A stretch of 64,000 nucleotides of DNA. Source: Methylobacterium sp. DB0501 (lineage in GTDB: Bacteria; Pseudomonadota; Alphaproteobacteria; Rhizobiales; Beijerinckiaceae). The DNA lies in contig NZ_JAAKGV010000019.1 in the NCBI RefSeq assembly GCF_011043735.1, forward strand, positions 62,001-126,000, written 5' to 3'. Below the pieces are notes generated by a model. That model was not told the DNA's origin. It was given only the letters and a program-made list of their open reading frames with translations, and did no database searches. The position numbers and the translations under genes are program-made. The stretch's first letter is position 1, and each line of letters begins with the position of its first letter. Of this stretch, positions 8,294 through 15,759 are shown in pieces.

Positions 8294-8754
8294 GCGCAGC
8301 GGCCATCATTGATCGCTGTCCGACTTATCGATATTCTCGACGTGAAAATGATTTCTTTCGCAAGATATGATTTGATCTGATCTTTCTTCAATAAACAGAC
8401 CCTTGGAGGCGGCGCAATCTCTGCATCAATCCAACTTTGTTCTTCATTGTATTTCTTTGAGCCCTTAGTTTTTCTTAATAATTGCAATGAAATTTCACCC
8501 CAAAGATTCTCCTGCACCGTAAATTCATACATTTTTGCGTCAGGCTTAGTCATTGCTTCAACAAGGAAGCGACGACTTCCTACCAGAACGTATATATTTG
8601 AAAGATCCTTTGCATCGATCACAGCAGGCAATTTTATCGATTTTTCAGACCGAATAAATTCCAAATCATCACTCCACAGATATTTAAGCGGCGTACCGCA
8701 AATAGAGATATGATTTTTACGTAGCTCAATCTTCACAATCATGCTCGGCAACAT
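8290..8754 (-). CDS. AT-rich protein of unknown function
   Basis: The 154-residue product starts MLPSMIVKIELRKNHISI and is beta-rich in the first half (VDIL-free; LPAVIDAKDLSNIYVLVGS, KMYEFTVQENLWGEISLQLL), then lysine-rich (LLRKTKGSKKYNEEQSWID). No signal peptide, membrane segment or known motif is visible. The ATG at 8754 has GGAG nine bases upstream. It is the middle gene of a minus-strand cluster: an HTH-like gene ends 66 bp upstream, and the next gene overlaps by ATGA. Codon use is AT-rich, unlike the rest of the window, so recent acquisition is likely. A toxin-antitoxin or defence role would fit the layout but nothing in the sequence proves it. Confidence 0.55.
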   Translation of the reverse strand: MLPSMIVKIELRKNHISICGTPLKYLWSDDLEFIRSEKSIKLPAVIDAKDLSNIYVLVGSRRFLVEAMTKPDAKMYEFTVQENLWGEISLQLLRKTKGSKKYNEEQSWIDAEIAPPPRVCLLKKDQIKSYLAKEIIFTSRISISRTAINDGRCA

Positions 8755-8820
8755 TCAATTACTCCATCGCATCTTTCATATTCACCAAAGTTCAGTCGGA
8801 TTTTCGCAAGGCATATGCTC

Positions 8821-9171
8821 CTATACATCGTGCTTCATAAGCATTCTCCTAGAGTTCGGACTGATACGATTGTCTTCCATCTCAACTATCCATGATTGCA
8901 GCCGTGCCGCACGTAACATCAACTCGGAGCGTTTTTCCGCGAGAAGTCGATAGATCAAAACCGTAGCCCACCAAGGCGGGGAGCGATTATCAGCATTCAT
9001 CCATTGATGAACCGCGGCAGTACTGATTGCAGCGTCGGTACCTCTAATTCTAGTAAGATCTCGTGCCAGCTCAGAATACCACTTCTTACCCGGTCCATAG
9101 AGAGACAATGCAATTTCAGAAATCTCCTCGCGCGACAACGGGGTGTCTTTTTCCAAGCTAACTATATGCAA
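8821..9171 (-). CDS. Small HTH-like DNA-binding protein, probable regulator
   Basis: The 116-residue product has the layout LSREEISEIALSLYG, then W-x-x-x-LARDLTRIRG, then AISTAAVHQWMN and SPPWWATVLIYRLLAEK. The pattern of a first helix with W..xLA.xL, a recognition helix ending VxxW, and a proline-started last helix resembles a compact helix-turn-helix found in phage and plasmid regulators. The protein at 19155-19460 has the same plan (VRRWAVGDRAIPGWVAPVLVTLL). The start is a TTG at 9171 with GTGGA upstream; no ATG is suitably placed. It is the first gene of the AT-rich minus-strand cluster and likely controls it. Confidence 0.5.
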   Translation of the reverse strand: MHIVSLEKDTPLSREEISEIALSLYGPGKKWYSELARDLTRIRGTDAAISTAAVHQWMNADNRSPPWWATVLIYRLLAEKRSELMLRAARLQSWIVEMEDNRISPNSRRMLMKHDV

Positions 9172-9566
9172 GACTTGATTCCACTTCTAAACTAACGAAT
9201 GTATGATCATCTCTATTTGCTGAGATCCAAACATCCAAGGCTCTGGCGGCCTACCTGAGCACTGACAGATGCAAGGATTGCTAGCGTTCGCGGCTCAGAG
9301 GCACCGTGTAAATTTATATGTCACAAATTCATGAGGACGGTCAACCCCCATGAGACATGAAATTTAAGTTTGAGCTCCGGTGCGACGGTTGGGCGCACAA
9401 GGCTGCCAGAAGTAAGAACGGCACCACTCGATTGCGCAGTTGCAAGTGCGAGGGGAAGGCAGCGCCTCAGGGGCGGCTTGGTTCCGCGCCAGAACGGGCG
9501 CGGCGCGGTGACGCACCGTCCCGATCGCGAAGGATGGCCGATTCGTTTTCTGGACGGCTCGCTGAG

Positions 9567-9610
9567 CCCCTCGCGTTCCGTCAAGGGTGATAGTCCCCCT
9601 TGGCGAAGCC
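9567..9610 (+). repeat. Iteron-like direct repeat, copy 1
   Basis: The core CCTCGCGTTCCGTCAAGG is followed by CCCCTTGGCGAAGCC. Copy 2 lies 99 bp downstream at 9666-9709 and differs by a handful of bases. The shared 3' part CCCTTGGCGAAGCC is identical. Confidence 0.5.
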
Positions 9611-9665
9611 ATCACTCAGAGAGGGCGGACGCGTGGATCGACACCCGTCCCTCCTCTAGCTGCCC

Positions 9666-9709
9666 CCTCTCGCGTTTCGTCACGGGCTATAGATCCCCTT
9701 GGCGAAGCC
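9666..9709 (+). repeat. Iteron-like direct repeat, copy 2
   Basis: It reads CTCTCGCGTTTCGTCACGG, then a short spacer, then CCCCTTGGCGAAGCC. A third copy of the first half only (CCTCGCGTTTCGTCACGG) is found at 11335-11352 inside the replication gene. Confidence 0.5.
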
Positions 9710-9963
9710 GTAACACTTGCTACTGCCGCGCCTCAGGGTATCCTCCTGGAGTTCGATCCGGCTCGTTGTGGACGTGGTGCCCTGCGACGAGCCTCTCAGT
9801 CAGAGGTCATCGCGACGTGTCCTCCCGTCTATCGTCCAGCGTCCGCGCGTGCCGGTTCCTCGGCCCCGGACCCGCTTCGGCTTCGCTCCCTGCGGACCTG
9901 CCTACCGCCCGCCTCACGCCCGTCCAGCATGCCGGCCTGATCTTCCCGCCAGGGTCGACGGGC

Positions 9964-11757
9964 ATGCTCGTCCTCGGCCGCCGTGACAGCGAATGGGTCG
10001 TCGGCAGGAACGGGACCCGTGTCGAACGGAAGGTGTATCTCCAAGCCGGTGCGACGACAGACGAGTTAGTCCGCACCGTCGAGAGCTTCGACGACGGCGT
10101 CGGCGAGATCCTCGTCGCGATGTCCTCGTTCCGCCCCCGCGGCGCGTTGGGGGCGGACTATCACTCCTGGCCGGACAAGAGCCTCCCGAACTTGCTCCAT
10201 CTCCGCGCCGTGTGGTGTGAGTGCGATTGCTACAAGCGAGGCGACTACCAGCACCGGCCCTCGCACGAGCTGGTCTGGGACATCCTCGACCGGTGCCACC
10301 AGTCCCGCATCCCGGCGCCCTCGTACGTCGTCGCGTCGGGTCGCGGCTTGCATATCGTCTGGCTCACTGAAGCCGTCCCTTCCATCGCCTTGCCGGCCTG
10401 GAGGGCGGTGCAGAAGCGCCTCCTGAGCGTGTTCTCGGACATGGGATCCGATGAGAATGCCGCGGCCCCCACGGGCAACCTGCGCCTCGTCGGCACGTCG
10501 AACCGCCGCCTGGACGTGCGGATGATCTGGCCTGCGACCGTGGGCCAGATCGAGCGCTACACGTTCCGGGCCCTCGCCGCCGAGATCCTGCCGTACAGCC
10601 CCGAAGAGTGCCGGGAGTACCGGAGCAAGGCCAAGGAGCGGAAGGCCGCCAGGCGCCAGCCTAATGCGGTTCCAGGGGCATCCGGGAAGCGGGGCGGCGG
10701 GGGCCTGACCGCCGAGACGTACCGCAACGCGATCGAGAGCGATCTCTGGAAGCTCCTCGACCACCGCTACCCGGCAGGCGCACCGGTCGCGCGGACGGAG
10801 GAGGACGATGGATCGCACGGGAGGTTCTTGTTCGCATTCGCCCGCCTGTGGGCTTGCCGCTTGGGCGCCGACGCGCTGAAGGCCGAGGTCGAGGCCCATG
10901 CCAAGCGCCTCGGCTACCGCAGGCCCGCGGACGCCGTGCGGGAGGCCGGGACCGTGATCCGGAAGCGCCGGGCCCTCGATGCCCGCCAGGCCGGCGGCGA
11001 AGCCCGTAAGACGTTCTTCTACCGGTTCGGGCCGCAGGTGCTGGTACACGACTTCCGCATCGACGAGGCGACCGCCCGCGCCCTCGACCTCAGGATCCTG
11101 CGCCCGCTCTCGATGATAGCCGAGCGGGCGGCGGAGCGGCAGGCGAAGGCCCGCATCGCCAGGGGGGCTAAGCCCCGCGCCACCGCGCAGGCCGAGCGCC
11201 TCGCCCTCGGCCACCAGGCGATCGCCCTGCGGGAGGCGGAAGGGCTCTCCCGGCCGCAGTTGTGCGAGCGGCTCGGCGTGAAGGCGACGCTCCTCGACAA
11301 GGCGATCCGCGAGGCCAAGGCCAAGGCGGAGGCCCCTCGCGTTTCGTCACGGTATATTGAAATAGCGCCCGAGGCCGTTCCGGCGCTTGAAGCCACCGAC
11401 GCTCCGTCCTACACTCCTTTCGTTCGCGATGAGGCACCACCCCACGAGGACACACGGCCCGTCACGCCTCCCGAGGCTGGCGGGCCGTCGCATGTCGGGA
11501 TGGTGGTGAAGCGGATCACGCCCTTCCTCACGGAGTACCGCAGCGCCACCGAGGCCTACGACATCGTGCGGGTGAAGGTCGGGCGGGAGTGGATCGAGAG
11601 CCGCTCCGAGCTGCCCCTCGCGCCCGCCTCCCACGTACCCTCCAGGCCCGCCACCGAGGCCGACGACGCCATGGTGATCGACGTACTCGGCAGGGTGGCG
11701 GCCGAGGAGGCGGAGGAGCGGCGCCGGGCCAAGCGCAGGGCCAAGCGCCAAGCCTGA
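9964..11757 (+). CDS. RepB/archaeo-eukaryotic primase-like replication protein
   Basis: The 597-residue protein starts MLVLGRRDSEWVVGRNG. It carries motifs arranged as in RepB-type primases of plasmids and integrative elements: an acidic motif (LRAVWCECDCYKRGDY), the histidine motif SGRGLHIVWL, and NLRLVGTSNRRLD, equivalent to the LPGTxNxK signature. A helical middle domain follows (FLFAFARLWACRLGADALK), then a helix-turn-helix-like stretch near residue 435 (LSRPQLCERLGVKATLLDKAI) and a basic tail ending RRAKRRAKRQA. It probably primes or initiates replication of the element in the cytoplasm. The in-frame extension back to 9370 is unlikely to be translated. Iteron-like repeats lie just upstream and one half copy lies inside the gene. 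Confidence 0.65.
   Translation: MLVLGRRDSEWVVGRNGTRVERKVYLQAGATTDELVRTVESFDDGVGEILVAMSSFRPRGALGADYHSWPDKSLPNLLHLRAVWCECDCYKRGDYQHRPSHELVWDILDRCHQSRIPAPSYVVASGRGLHIVWLTEAVPSIALPAWRAVQKRLLSVFSDMGSDENAAAPTGNLRLVGTSNRRLDVRMIWPATVGQIERYTFRALAAEILPYSPEECREYRSKAKERKAARRQPNAVPGASGKRGGGGLTAETYRNAIESDLWKLLDHRYPAGAPVARTEEDDGSHGRFLFAFARLWACRLGADALKAEVEAHAKRLGYRRPADAVREAGTVIRKRRALDARQAGGEARKTFFYRFGPQVLVHDFRIDEATARALDLRILRPLSMIAERAAERQAKARIARGAKPRATAQAERLALGHQAIALREAEGLSRPQLCERLGVKATLLDKAIREAKAKAEAPRVSSRYIEIAPEAVPALEATDAPSYTPFVRDEAPPHEDTRPVTPPEAGGPSHVGMVVKRITPFLTEYRSATEAYDIVRVKVGREWIESRSELPLAPASHVPSRPATEADDAMVIDVLGRVAAEEAEERRRAKRRAKRQA
11333..11352 (+). repeat. Iteron-like half repeat inside the replication gene
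   Basis: CCCCTCGCGTTTCGTCACGG matches the first half of the repeats at 9567 and 9666. It is followed by the AT-rich TATATTGAAATAG. This copy falls at codons for APRVSSRYIEI in the middle of the coding frame. Confidence 0.4.
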
Positions 11758-11876
11758 CCCCGACCGGCATGTGTTGGCGGGTGCACGCCCCCCGCCGAGG
11801 CTGACCCCACGGGCGGCTTCCAACCTTCCACGCCCGCTCCTCGACGCGGGCGCCCTCGTGGCCGCCTGCGTCCCTC

Positions 11877-12125
11877 TTGGATCAGGGCGCCGTGGGCACG
11901 CACCGCAGCATCCCCGTCATCGTCACCCCCGCCGACCTGCGGGCAGGCTCCGTCACCCGTGAGGTGGCCGATGCCGTGCGGGCCGGCCGTGTCCGCTACG
12001 TCGGCTTCACCGAGGGTGCGGTCATCACCCTCCCGGCCGGCGTGAAGCCCGTGCGCGTCGCCTACGACGAGGCGGCGTGGCCGCGCGAGGGCACGCCCTG
12101 GATTGCCGCGGCCATCCGCGGCTGA
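11877..12125 (+). CDS. Small protein of unknown function
   Basis: The 82-residue frame begins at TTG 11877, or GTG 11892. It contains IPVIVTPADLRAGSVTREVADAVRAGRVRYVGFTEGAVITL, an alternating strand-helix-strand pattern that looks genuine. No family is recognised. It follows the replication gene after 120 bp on the same strand, so it may be co-transcribed. Confidence 0.45.
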   Translation: MDQGAVGTHRSIPVIVTPADLRAGSVTREVADAVRAGRVRYVGFTEGAVITLPAGVKPVRVAYDEAAWPREGTPWIAAAIRG

Positions 12126-12255
12126 GGGATGGTCGCCCGCCCCCGGTCCCATCCGCCGGAGGGAGGGGGGTACCCGTCACGGGTCCTTCCCCGAGGGGTG
12201 GTGCACTTCCTGGAGGTCGCGTCCGACAGGCCGCCAGGCTCAACCGAAAAATTTG

Positions 12256-12367
12256 GGTACGCAGGTACGCACCGGAGGGCGCGGGGCCTGAAGCTTCAGG
12301 GGGTTAGCAGGTGCGCACCGACCATCGTCTCAGGTACGCAGCCATCGAAATCGTGGGGGTGCGTACC
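12256..12367. repeat. Cluster of GGTACGCA octamers
   Basis: The octamer GGTACGCA occurs exactly at 12256-12263, 12264-12271 (tandem) and 12333-12340, inverted as TGCGTACC at 12360-12367, with a one-base variant (GGTGCGCA) at 12310-12317. Five sites in 112 bp is far more than chance allows. The arrangement suits binding by a replication initiator or a ParB-like or repressor protein. Confidence 0.55.
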
Positions 12368-12466
12368 CTGCGCGGGTTCGACGGCAACGCGCGCGAGCAC
12401 AGCGACGCGCAGGTCCGGCAGATCGCCGGCGCGATCGAGCGCTTCGGCTTCACCAACCTATGTTGA
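12311..12466 (+). pseudogene. Fragment of a ParB-like (ParB/Srx) nuclease domain
   Basis: From a GTG at 12311 the frame reads VRTDHRLRYAAIEIVGV, then LRGFDGNAREHSDAQVRQIA and GAIERFGFTNL, followed by Cys and a stop. The order NAR-x-HSD-x-Q-x-x-x-IA-x-x-I-x-x-FGFTN is the N-terminal signature of ParB-like domains found in phage DNA methylases and chromosome-partition proteins. Normally PVLID follows; here the frame stops immediately, at the edge of a strong inverted repeat (12462-12494). About 50 of an expected several hundred residues remain, so this is a truncated gene. Confidence 0.6.
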
Positions 12467-12494
12467 GTGCACCTCGCGTCGCCGTGCACTCAAC
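12462..12494. repeat. Perfect 11-bp inverted repeat with 11-base loop
   Basis: GTTGAGTGCAC and GTGCACTCAAC flank CTCGCGTCGCC. No T-run follows, so it is a poor intrinsic terminator. It sits exactly where the ParB-domain fragment loses its frame; a related half site (TGCACTCACGTTG) follows at about 12504. Confidence 0.5.
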
Positions 12495-12575
12495 ACGAGT
12501 TCTCTGCACTCACGTTGTTCAGAAATGTGTGACAGTGTCCTGGTGGCTTTCGTGACCGTGTCGCATCCTGCATGC

Positions 12576-12959
12576 ATGCGCACGCCCATCGCCCCCGATC
12601 TTGAATACCTGCCGGTCCACCGATACGCTCGGGACACTCGTCAGCAGACTGCGTGGGAACGCCGCGAGGCAGCCCGCCGCAAGAACCTGCAGCGCGAACG
12701 CCAGCGCGCCGATGGCGTCCCGGATCCCACCGCGATCGAGCGGGTGATCGTCGACGCCCTGCGGCTCACTCTGCTGAAAAGCCCTGCCTCGATCGATCCC
12801 GTCGAGCTCCTCCGGTACGCGAGGGACCTCGCTATGTCTCGCTCGTATGCAGCGCACGAAGCGGACCCGTCGAAGCCCAAATTCGAGCGAGCCGCAGTCG
12901 TCGAGGCGATCCGGAAGCGCGTCCTGACGCCCCCGAAAGCGTCGCGTGCGGCACCGTGA
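12576..12959 (+). CDS. Arg-rich protein of unknown function
   Basis: The 127-residue product starts MRTPIAPDLEYLPVHRYARD and contains a charged helix (WERREAARRKNLQRERQRADG), then TAIERVIVDALRLTLLKSP and PVELLRYARDLAM. It appears all-helical and cytosolic. The ATG at 12576 is chosen because upstream in-frame sequence spans the inverted repeat and other non-coding sequence; another in-frame ATG at about 12522 is possible. No family is recognised. Confidence 0.5.
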   Translation: MRTPIAPDLEYLPVHRYARDTRQQTAWERREAARRKNLQRERQRADGVPDPTAIERVIVDALRLTLLKSPASIDPVELLRYARDLAMSRSYAAHEADPSKPKFERAAVVEAIRKRVLTPPKASRAAP

Positions 12960-12962
12960 GGA

Positions 12963-12996
12963 CCGCGTTACAGAGTTTGAGTTCCGCGTTGCAGAG
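12963..12996 (+). repeat. Two imperfect direct repeats
   Basis: CCGCGTTACAGAG (12963) and CCGCGTTGCAGAG (12984) are spaced 21 bp apart, two helical turns, just after the preceding stop codon and 165 bp before the next gene. They could be tandem protein-binding sites. Confidence 0.3.
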
Positions 12997-13160
12997 CCTA
13001 GGAGTAACGGGGGGAGTAGACCTCTTCCGCGAAAAGTCGACTTCCCGCTGTCACGCGTTAACCGCCGGCCAGGGATGAATTCTGAAACGCGAATTCGAGG
13101 ACTTGCGTGGGGAAGTCGGCCAGGCCCATCTTGGGGCACACGAGATCCCCGGAGGCCCCC

Positions 13161-13475
13161 ATGTCGAACCCCGCAGCCCATTTGGCCTTCGACGTCGCTA
13201 ACCGCGGGGCGACCATCTTCGGTGCCCTCCAGCTGTCTATCGCTGGCTATCGCGAGCAGGAAGCCCGTCGCCGGCGGGACGGGATCTACGCGGTGGCCGA
13301 CTTGGAGATGCGCCTGATCGAGAGCCGGGCGATCGAGGAGCAGGCTGTCGATGCCGCGGCCGCTTTAGACGCAGAGAACGCCCGCCTGCGTCGCGAGTTG
13401 GCCGCAGCGCAGGCGCAGATCGCCGGGTTGAAGAGCGAGGCGGTCGCTTACGCCCGTCGAGCCGGCCTGATCTAA
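13161..13475 (+). CDS. Small coiled-coil protein of unknown function
   Basis: The 104-residue product starts MSNPAAHLAFDVANRGATIF and ends in a long helix with heptad character (IEEQAVDAAAALDAENARLR, then RELAAAQAQIAGLKSEAVAYA). The ATG at 13161 has a good GGAGG five bases upstream. No family is recognised; such proteins in phage-like modules are often scaffolds or accessory factors. A strong bidirectional terminator follows. Confidence 0.6.
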   Translation: MSNPAAHLAFDVANRGATIFGALQLSIAGYREQEARRRRDGIYAVADLEMRLIESRAIEEQAVDAAAALDAENARLRRELAAAQAQIAGLKSEAVAYARRAGLI

Positions 13476-13490
13476 GGGGGCATCTCCAAG

Positions 13491-13527
13491 AGAAAGGGCC
13501 GCCGGAGGGGATCCGGCGGCCCTTTCT
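13491..13527. terminator. Bidirectional intrinsic terminator
   Basis: A perfect 16-bp stem (AGAAAGGGCCGCCGGA with its complement) closes a five-base loop GGGGA. It lies between convergent genes ending at 13475 and 13543. The A-tract on one side and T-tract on the other let it serve both strands. Confidence 0.8.
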
Positions 13528-13542
13528 CGTTCGCAGATTACC

Positions 13543-14373
13543 TTAGCGGGCGTAGGCGACGGCCCCGAGATCAGCGCCGTCCAGCCCGTCGAAAGGGCGC
13601 TTCTCCGGGCGGGCCTCCGGCTCGGCGGGCGCCGGGGAGATGCCCGCTGCGATCGCCGTCTTCTCGGCCCGGAAGCTCGCCCGGGCCGCGGCTAGGGCTG
13701 CGTCCAGGTCGACCGGCTTCGGGCCGCGGGGGACCCCGGGGATCAGGTCGTCGTTCGAGCGAGCGTTCAGATGCCTCTCGATCGCATCGGGGCTCGCGAT
13801 CGCCAGGCGCATGCGGGCGACCGGCTCCAATTCCTTCAGCCACTCCGCCATCTCGGTCGGGAGGGGGCGCTGCAGATGGAGCGCCGCGACTTTCATCTCA
13901 CCCCCCTCGCGCAGACCAGCTCCCGCGTACTGGCGGACGAGGGCCGGCAGCGACAGGTCCTGCAGCGGGACGGCGGCGGGGGGCGGGCTGTACGCGGGGC
14001 CGTCGTTGCGAGTGCGGGCGGTGTCGGCCGCTGCGACCTGGGCGGCCAGCTGCGACGGGCTCGCCGGCCGCTGTGGGAGGAGGCCTCCGAGCAGCTTGCC
14101 CACGAAGTTCGCGCCGCCGATCGCGGCGCCACCGGCGGTCCTGGCGAGCGCCAGGGCCGGCTCTCCGACCGTGGCGTCCAGGCCGCGGCCCACCGTCTCG
14201 TTCGCCGTCTTGGCACCGCGCCACGCCGTGCGCAGGTCATCCATGATCAAATCCGCGCCCTCGTCGGCCAGGCCAAGAGCTCGGCGAATGAGCCGCACAA
14301 AGGCTTTCGCCAGAGCGAATAGGAACTCCGCCAGCCGGCGAGCTGCCTCAAGCTTTTCCCTGATCTTGTCCAT
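13543..14373 (-). CDS. Element-borne protein of unknown function
   Basis: The 276-residue product starts MDKIREKLEAARRLAEFLFA with an amphipathic or hydrophobic N-terminal helix (LAEFLFALAKAFVRLIRRALGL), then a glycine-rich hydrophobic segment (ALARTAGGAAIGGANFVGKLLGGLL) and a mainly polar C-terminus with EMAEWLKELEPVARMRLAI. The two hydrophobic stretches suggest membrane association. No family is recognised. A 7-3-7 palindrome lies 67 bp upstream of the ATG. The gene is in the minus-strand pair with the one ending at 14461. Confidence 0.55.
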   Translation of the reverse strand: MDKIREKLEAARRLAEFLFALAKAFVRLIRRALGLADEGADLIMDDLRTAWRGAKTANETVGRGLDATVGEPALALARTAGGAAIGGANFVGKLLGGLLPQRPASPSQLAAQVAAADTARTRNDGPAYSPPPAAVPLQDLSLPALVRQYAGAGLREGGEMKVAALHLQRPLPTEMAEWLKELEPVARMRLAIASPDAIERHLNARSNDDLIPGVPRGPKPVDLDAALAAARASFRAEKTAIAAGISPAPAEPEARPEKRPFDGLDGADLGAVAYAR

Positions 14374-14439
14374 CTGCCGTCCCCGTTTGCCTGGTGGAGG
14401 CCGGGTCCTGCCCGGCCTTGCTCGAATTCAAGCGCGCAC

Positions 14440-14456
14440 CTTTGCAAGCTGCAAAG
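14440..14456. promoter_or_regulatory. Perfect palindrome CTTTGCA-AGC-TGCAAAG
   Basis: This 17-bp inverted repeat lies in the 87-bp gap between two minus-strand genes, upstream of the one that starts at 14373. A degenerate version, GCTTGCCATATTGCAAAGC, is at 15439-15457 upstream of the HTH gene at 15514. The pair suggests operators for one repressor, possibly that HTH protein. Confidence 0.35.
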
Positions 14457-14460
14457 TCGC

Positions 14461-15309
14461 CTAGAGGGCAAGCTCCGGTTCGGGGGTCCTTTTGGGCTCC
14501 CCGAAGAGCGTGTGGCGTGACGAATCGGTCAGCTGTTTTTTGTGCACGAAGAGGATCGCGAGGGCGTGCGCGGCCGCCCCCTGATCGAGCGCCGCCATCT
14601 CGGAAAGGGCGTGGCCCGTCCAACACGTCGCCTGGCTCCAGCCTGCGGAATTGTGGTCCGACGCCCAGTCGAGGTCGAGGTCGGACAGGAAGCGGCAGGC
14701 CTGCAGCGCCGCCGCCTGGACCGCGGGATCAGCAGCGCGCTCGAACCAGTGGGGGAGAGACGGCGCGGTCAGGCGCGTGGTCGCGCGGGTCGCGTTGCCC
14801 CTGGCGGTCGCCACGAGGCGGGAAGCCTGCTCGCAGTCCCACTCGCGCCAGGCCTCGCTCGCGAGGAGCTCCTGCGCGTCCGCGAGCTGGCGCCGAAGCT
14901 GCCACGGGTGAGACCCCACGATCCCCGCGAGATCCCTACGAACCGGTATCGCGCGCGAGGCGCACCGGGCGACCTCCGCGGCCGCGCGCTCCTCCTCTCG
15001 CCGGACCCGCTCGGCCTGCTCGGCCGCCACCGCGGCGAGGGCGGCCTCGATCACCTGGCGCGCCGGCTCGGCCGGGGCAGGCTCGGGGAGCTGCCAGAAG
15101 CAGGGCACGAGCTCCTGGCTGGACGAATAGCCGCAGGCTTCCAACTGCGGCTTCGCGCGCTTCCACGCCGCGGAGAACGCCGAGGTGTCGCCCTCGCCCG
15201 TCCACAGCTGCATCGTGTGCCCGTAGCGGCGCCCGAGGCCGCGATCGGTCCACGCCAGGCCGAGGGCGATAGGGGGCTCGTTGTAGGGGGCGCTCACAGG
15301 AGGCTCCAT
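14461..15309 (-). CDS. Element-borne protein of unknown function
   Basis: The 282-residue product starts MEPPVSAPYNEPPIALGLAW. It contains TMQLWTGEGDTSAFSAAWKRAK, a charged helix (VAAEQAERVRREEERAAAEVA) and SDLDLDWASDHNSAGWSQA. There is no membrane segment and no recognised domain. It is divergent from the HTH gene at 15514 across a 200-bp AT-rich control region, the arrangement typical of a phage-like switch. Confidence 0.55.
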   Translation of the reverse strand: MEPPVSAPYNEPPIALGLAWTDRGLGRRYGHTMQLWTGEGDTSAFSAAWKRAKPQLEACGYSSSQELVPCFWQLPEPAPAEPARQVIEAALAAVAAEQAERVRREEERAAAEVARCASRAIPVRRDLAGIVGSHPWQLRRQLADAQELLASEAWREWDCEQASRLVATARGNATRATTRLTAPSLPHWFERAADPAVQAAALQACRFLSDLDLDWASDHNSAGWSQATCWTGHALSEMAALDQGAAAHALAILFVHKKQLTDSSRHTLFGEPKRTPEPELAL

Positions 15310-15393
15310 CGTCCAGGGATTATTCTGGGAAAAATCTGGAATTTATTTTTCACAGTAAAACCCCGTCGCGAATGCCGTTTCCGGAAAAAAAAC

Positions 15394-15412
15394 AAAAAGT
15401 TTGTCACTTTTT
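15394..15412. promoter_or_regulatory. AT-rich inverted repeat in the divergent control region
   Basis: AAAAAGT-TTGTC-ACTTTTT is a perfect 7-5-7 inverted repeat in the 15310-15513 gap between divergent genes. This gap is the most AT-rich part of the element and must hold both promoters; the repeat is a candidate operator. Confidence 0.35.
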
Positions 15413-15513
15413 CGGGGCGACGGAGGCTACTTCTTGGAGCTTGCCATATTGCAAAGCGGGATCCAACACCCGATACTCTCTCACACCTCGCCGAGGTGGC
15501 TGGAGGGTTCCCC

Positions 15514-15759
15514 GTGTCGAAGAAAGCACTTGAGGAAGCGCGCCCCCGTGCGCGCGTAGTCTCTACTGAGGAAGTGGTCGCCCGCATCCGCGACGGCGTC
15601 CGTGCGGCCGGGTCGCAGGTCGCCTACGCCCGCCAACACGGCGTGAGTGAGGCCGATCTGTCCAACGCGCTGCGCGGCCACCGGCCCCCGACGTTGCCGC
15701 TGATGAAGAGCGTCGGGGCGCGTCGTGCGATCGTGCTGGAGGAGGCTGCCCGTGCGTAG
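15514..15759 (+). CDS. Cro/CI-like helix-turn-helix regulator
   Basis: The 81-residue product, from a GTG preceded by GGAGGG, contains RDGVRAAGSQVAYARQHGVSEADLSNALRGHRPPTLPLM. The pattern A-x-x-x-GVSEADLSNALRGHRPP is a Cro/C1-type HTH, in which GVSEADLSNAL spans the turn and recognition helix. It heads a plus-strand operon with the next gene overlapping its stop by eight bases. It probably regulates this operon and the divergent gene through sites in the 15310-15513 gap. Confidence 0.65.
   Translation: MSKKALEEARPRARVVSTEEVVARIRDGVRAAGSQVAYARQHGVSEADLSNALRGHRPPTLPLMKSVGARRAIVLEEAARA

Larger units (their letters stand above)
9172..9963. other. Long leader region upstream of the replication gene, with iteron-like repeats
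   Basis: The plus strand is open through most of this stretch, but the translation (Ser/Arg/Pro-rich, no domain pattern) looks non-coding, and family similarity of the downstream protein begins only near 9964. It contains two long direct repeats (9567-9610 and 9666-9709). An origin or control region for the replication protein would fit this position. Confidence 0.4.

Noticed and set aside
5405..9300. CRISPR array in the AT-rich island
   Set aside because: No regularly spaced repeats of CRISPR length are present here or anywhere else in the window; no cas gene is recognisable.
9370..9963. N-terminal extension of the replication protein
   Set aside because: The frame is open but Ser/Arg/Pro-rich and contains the two long direct repeats; family-like sequence begins only after 9964.
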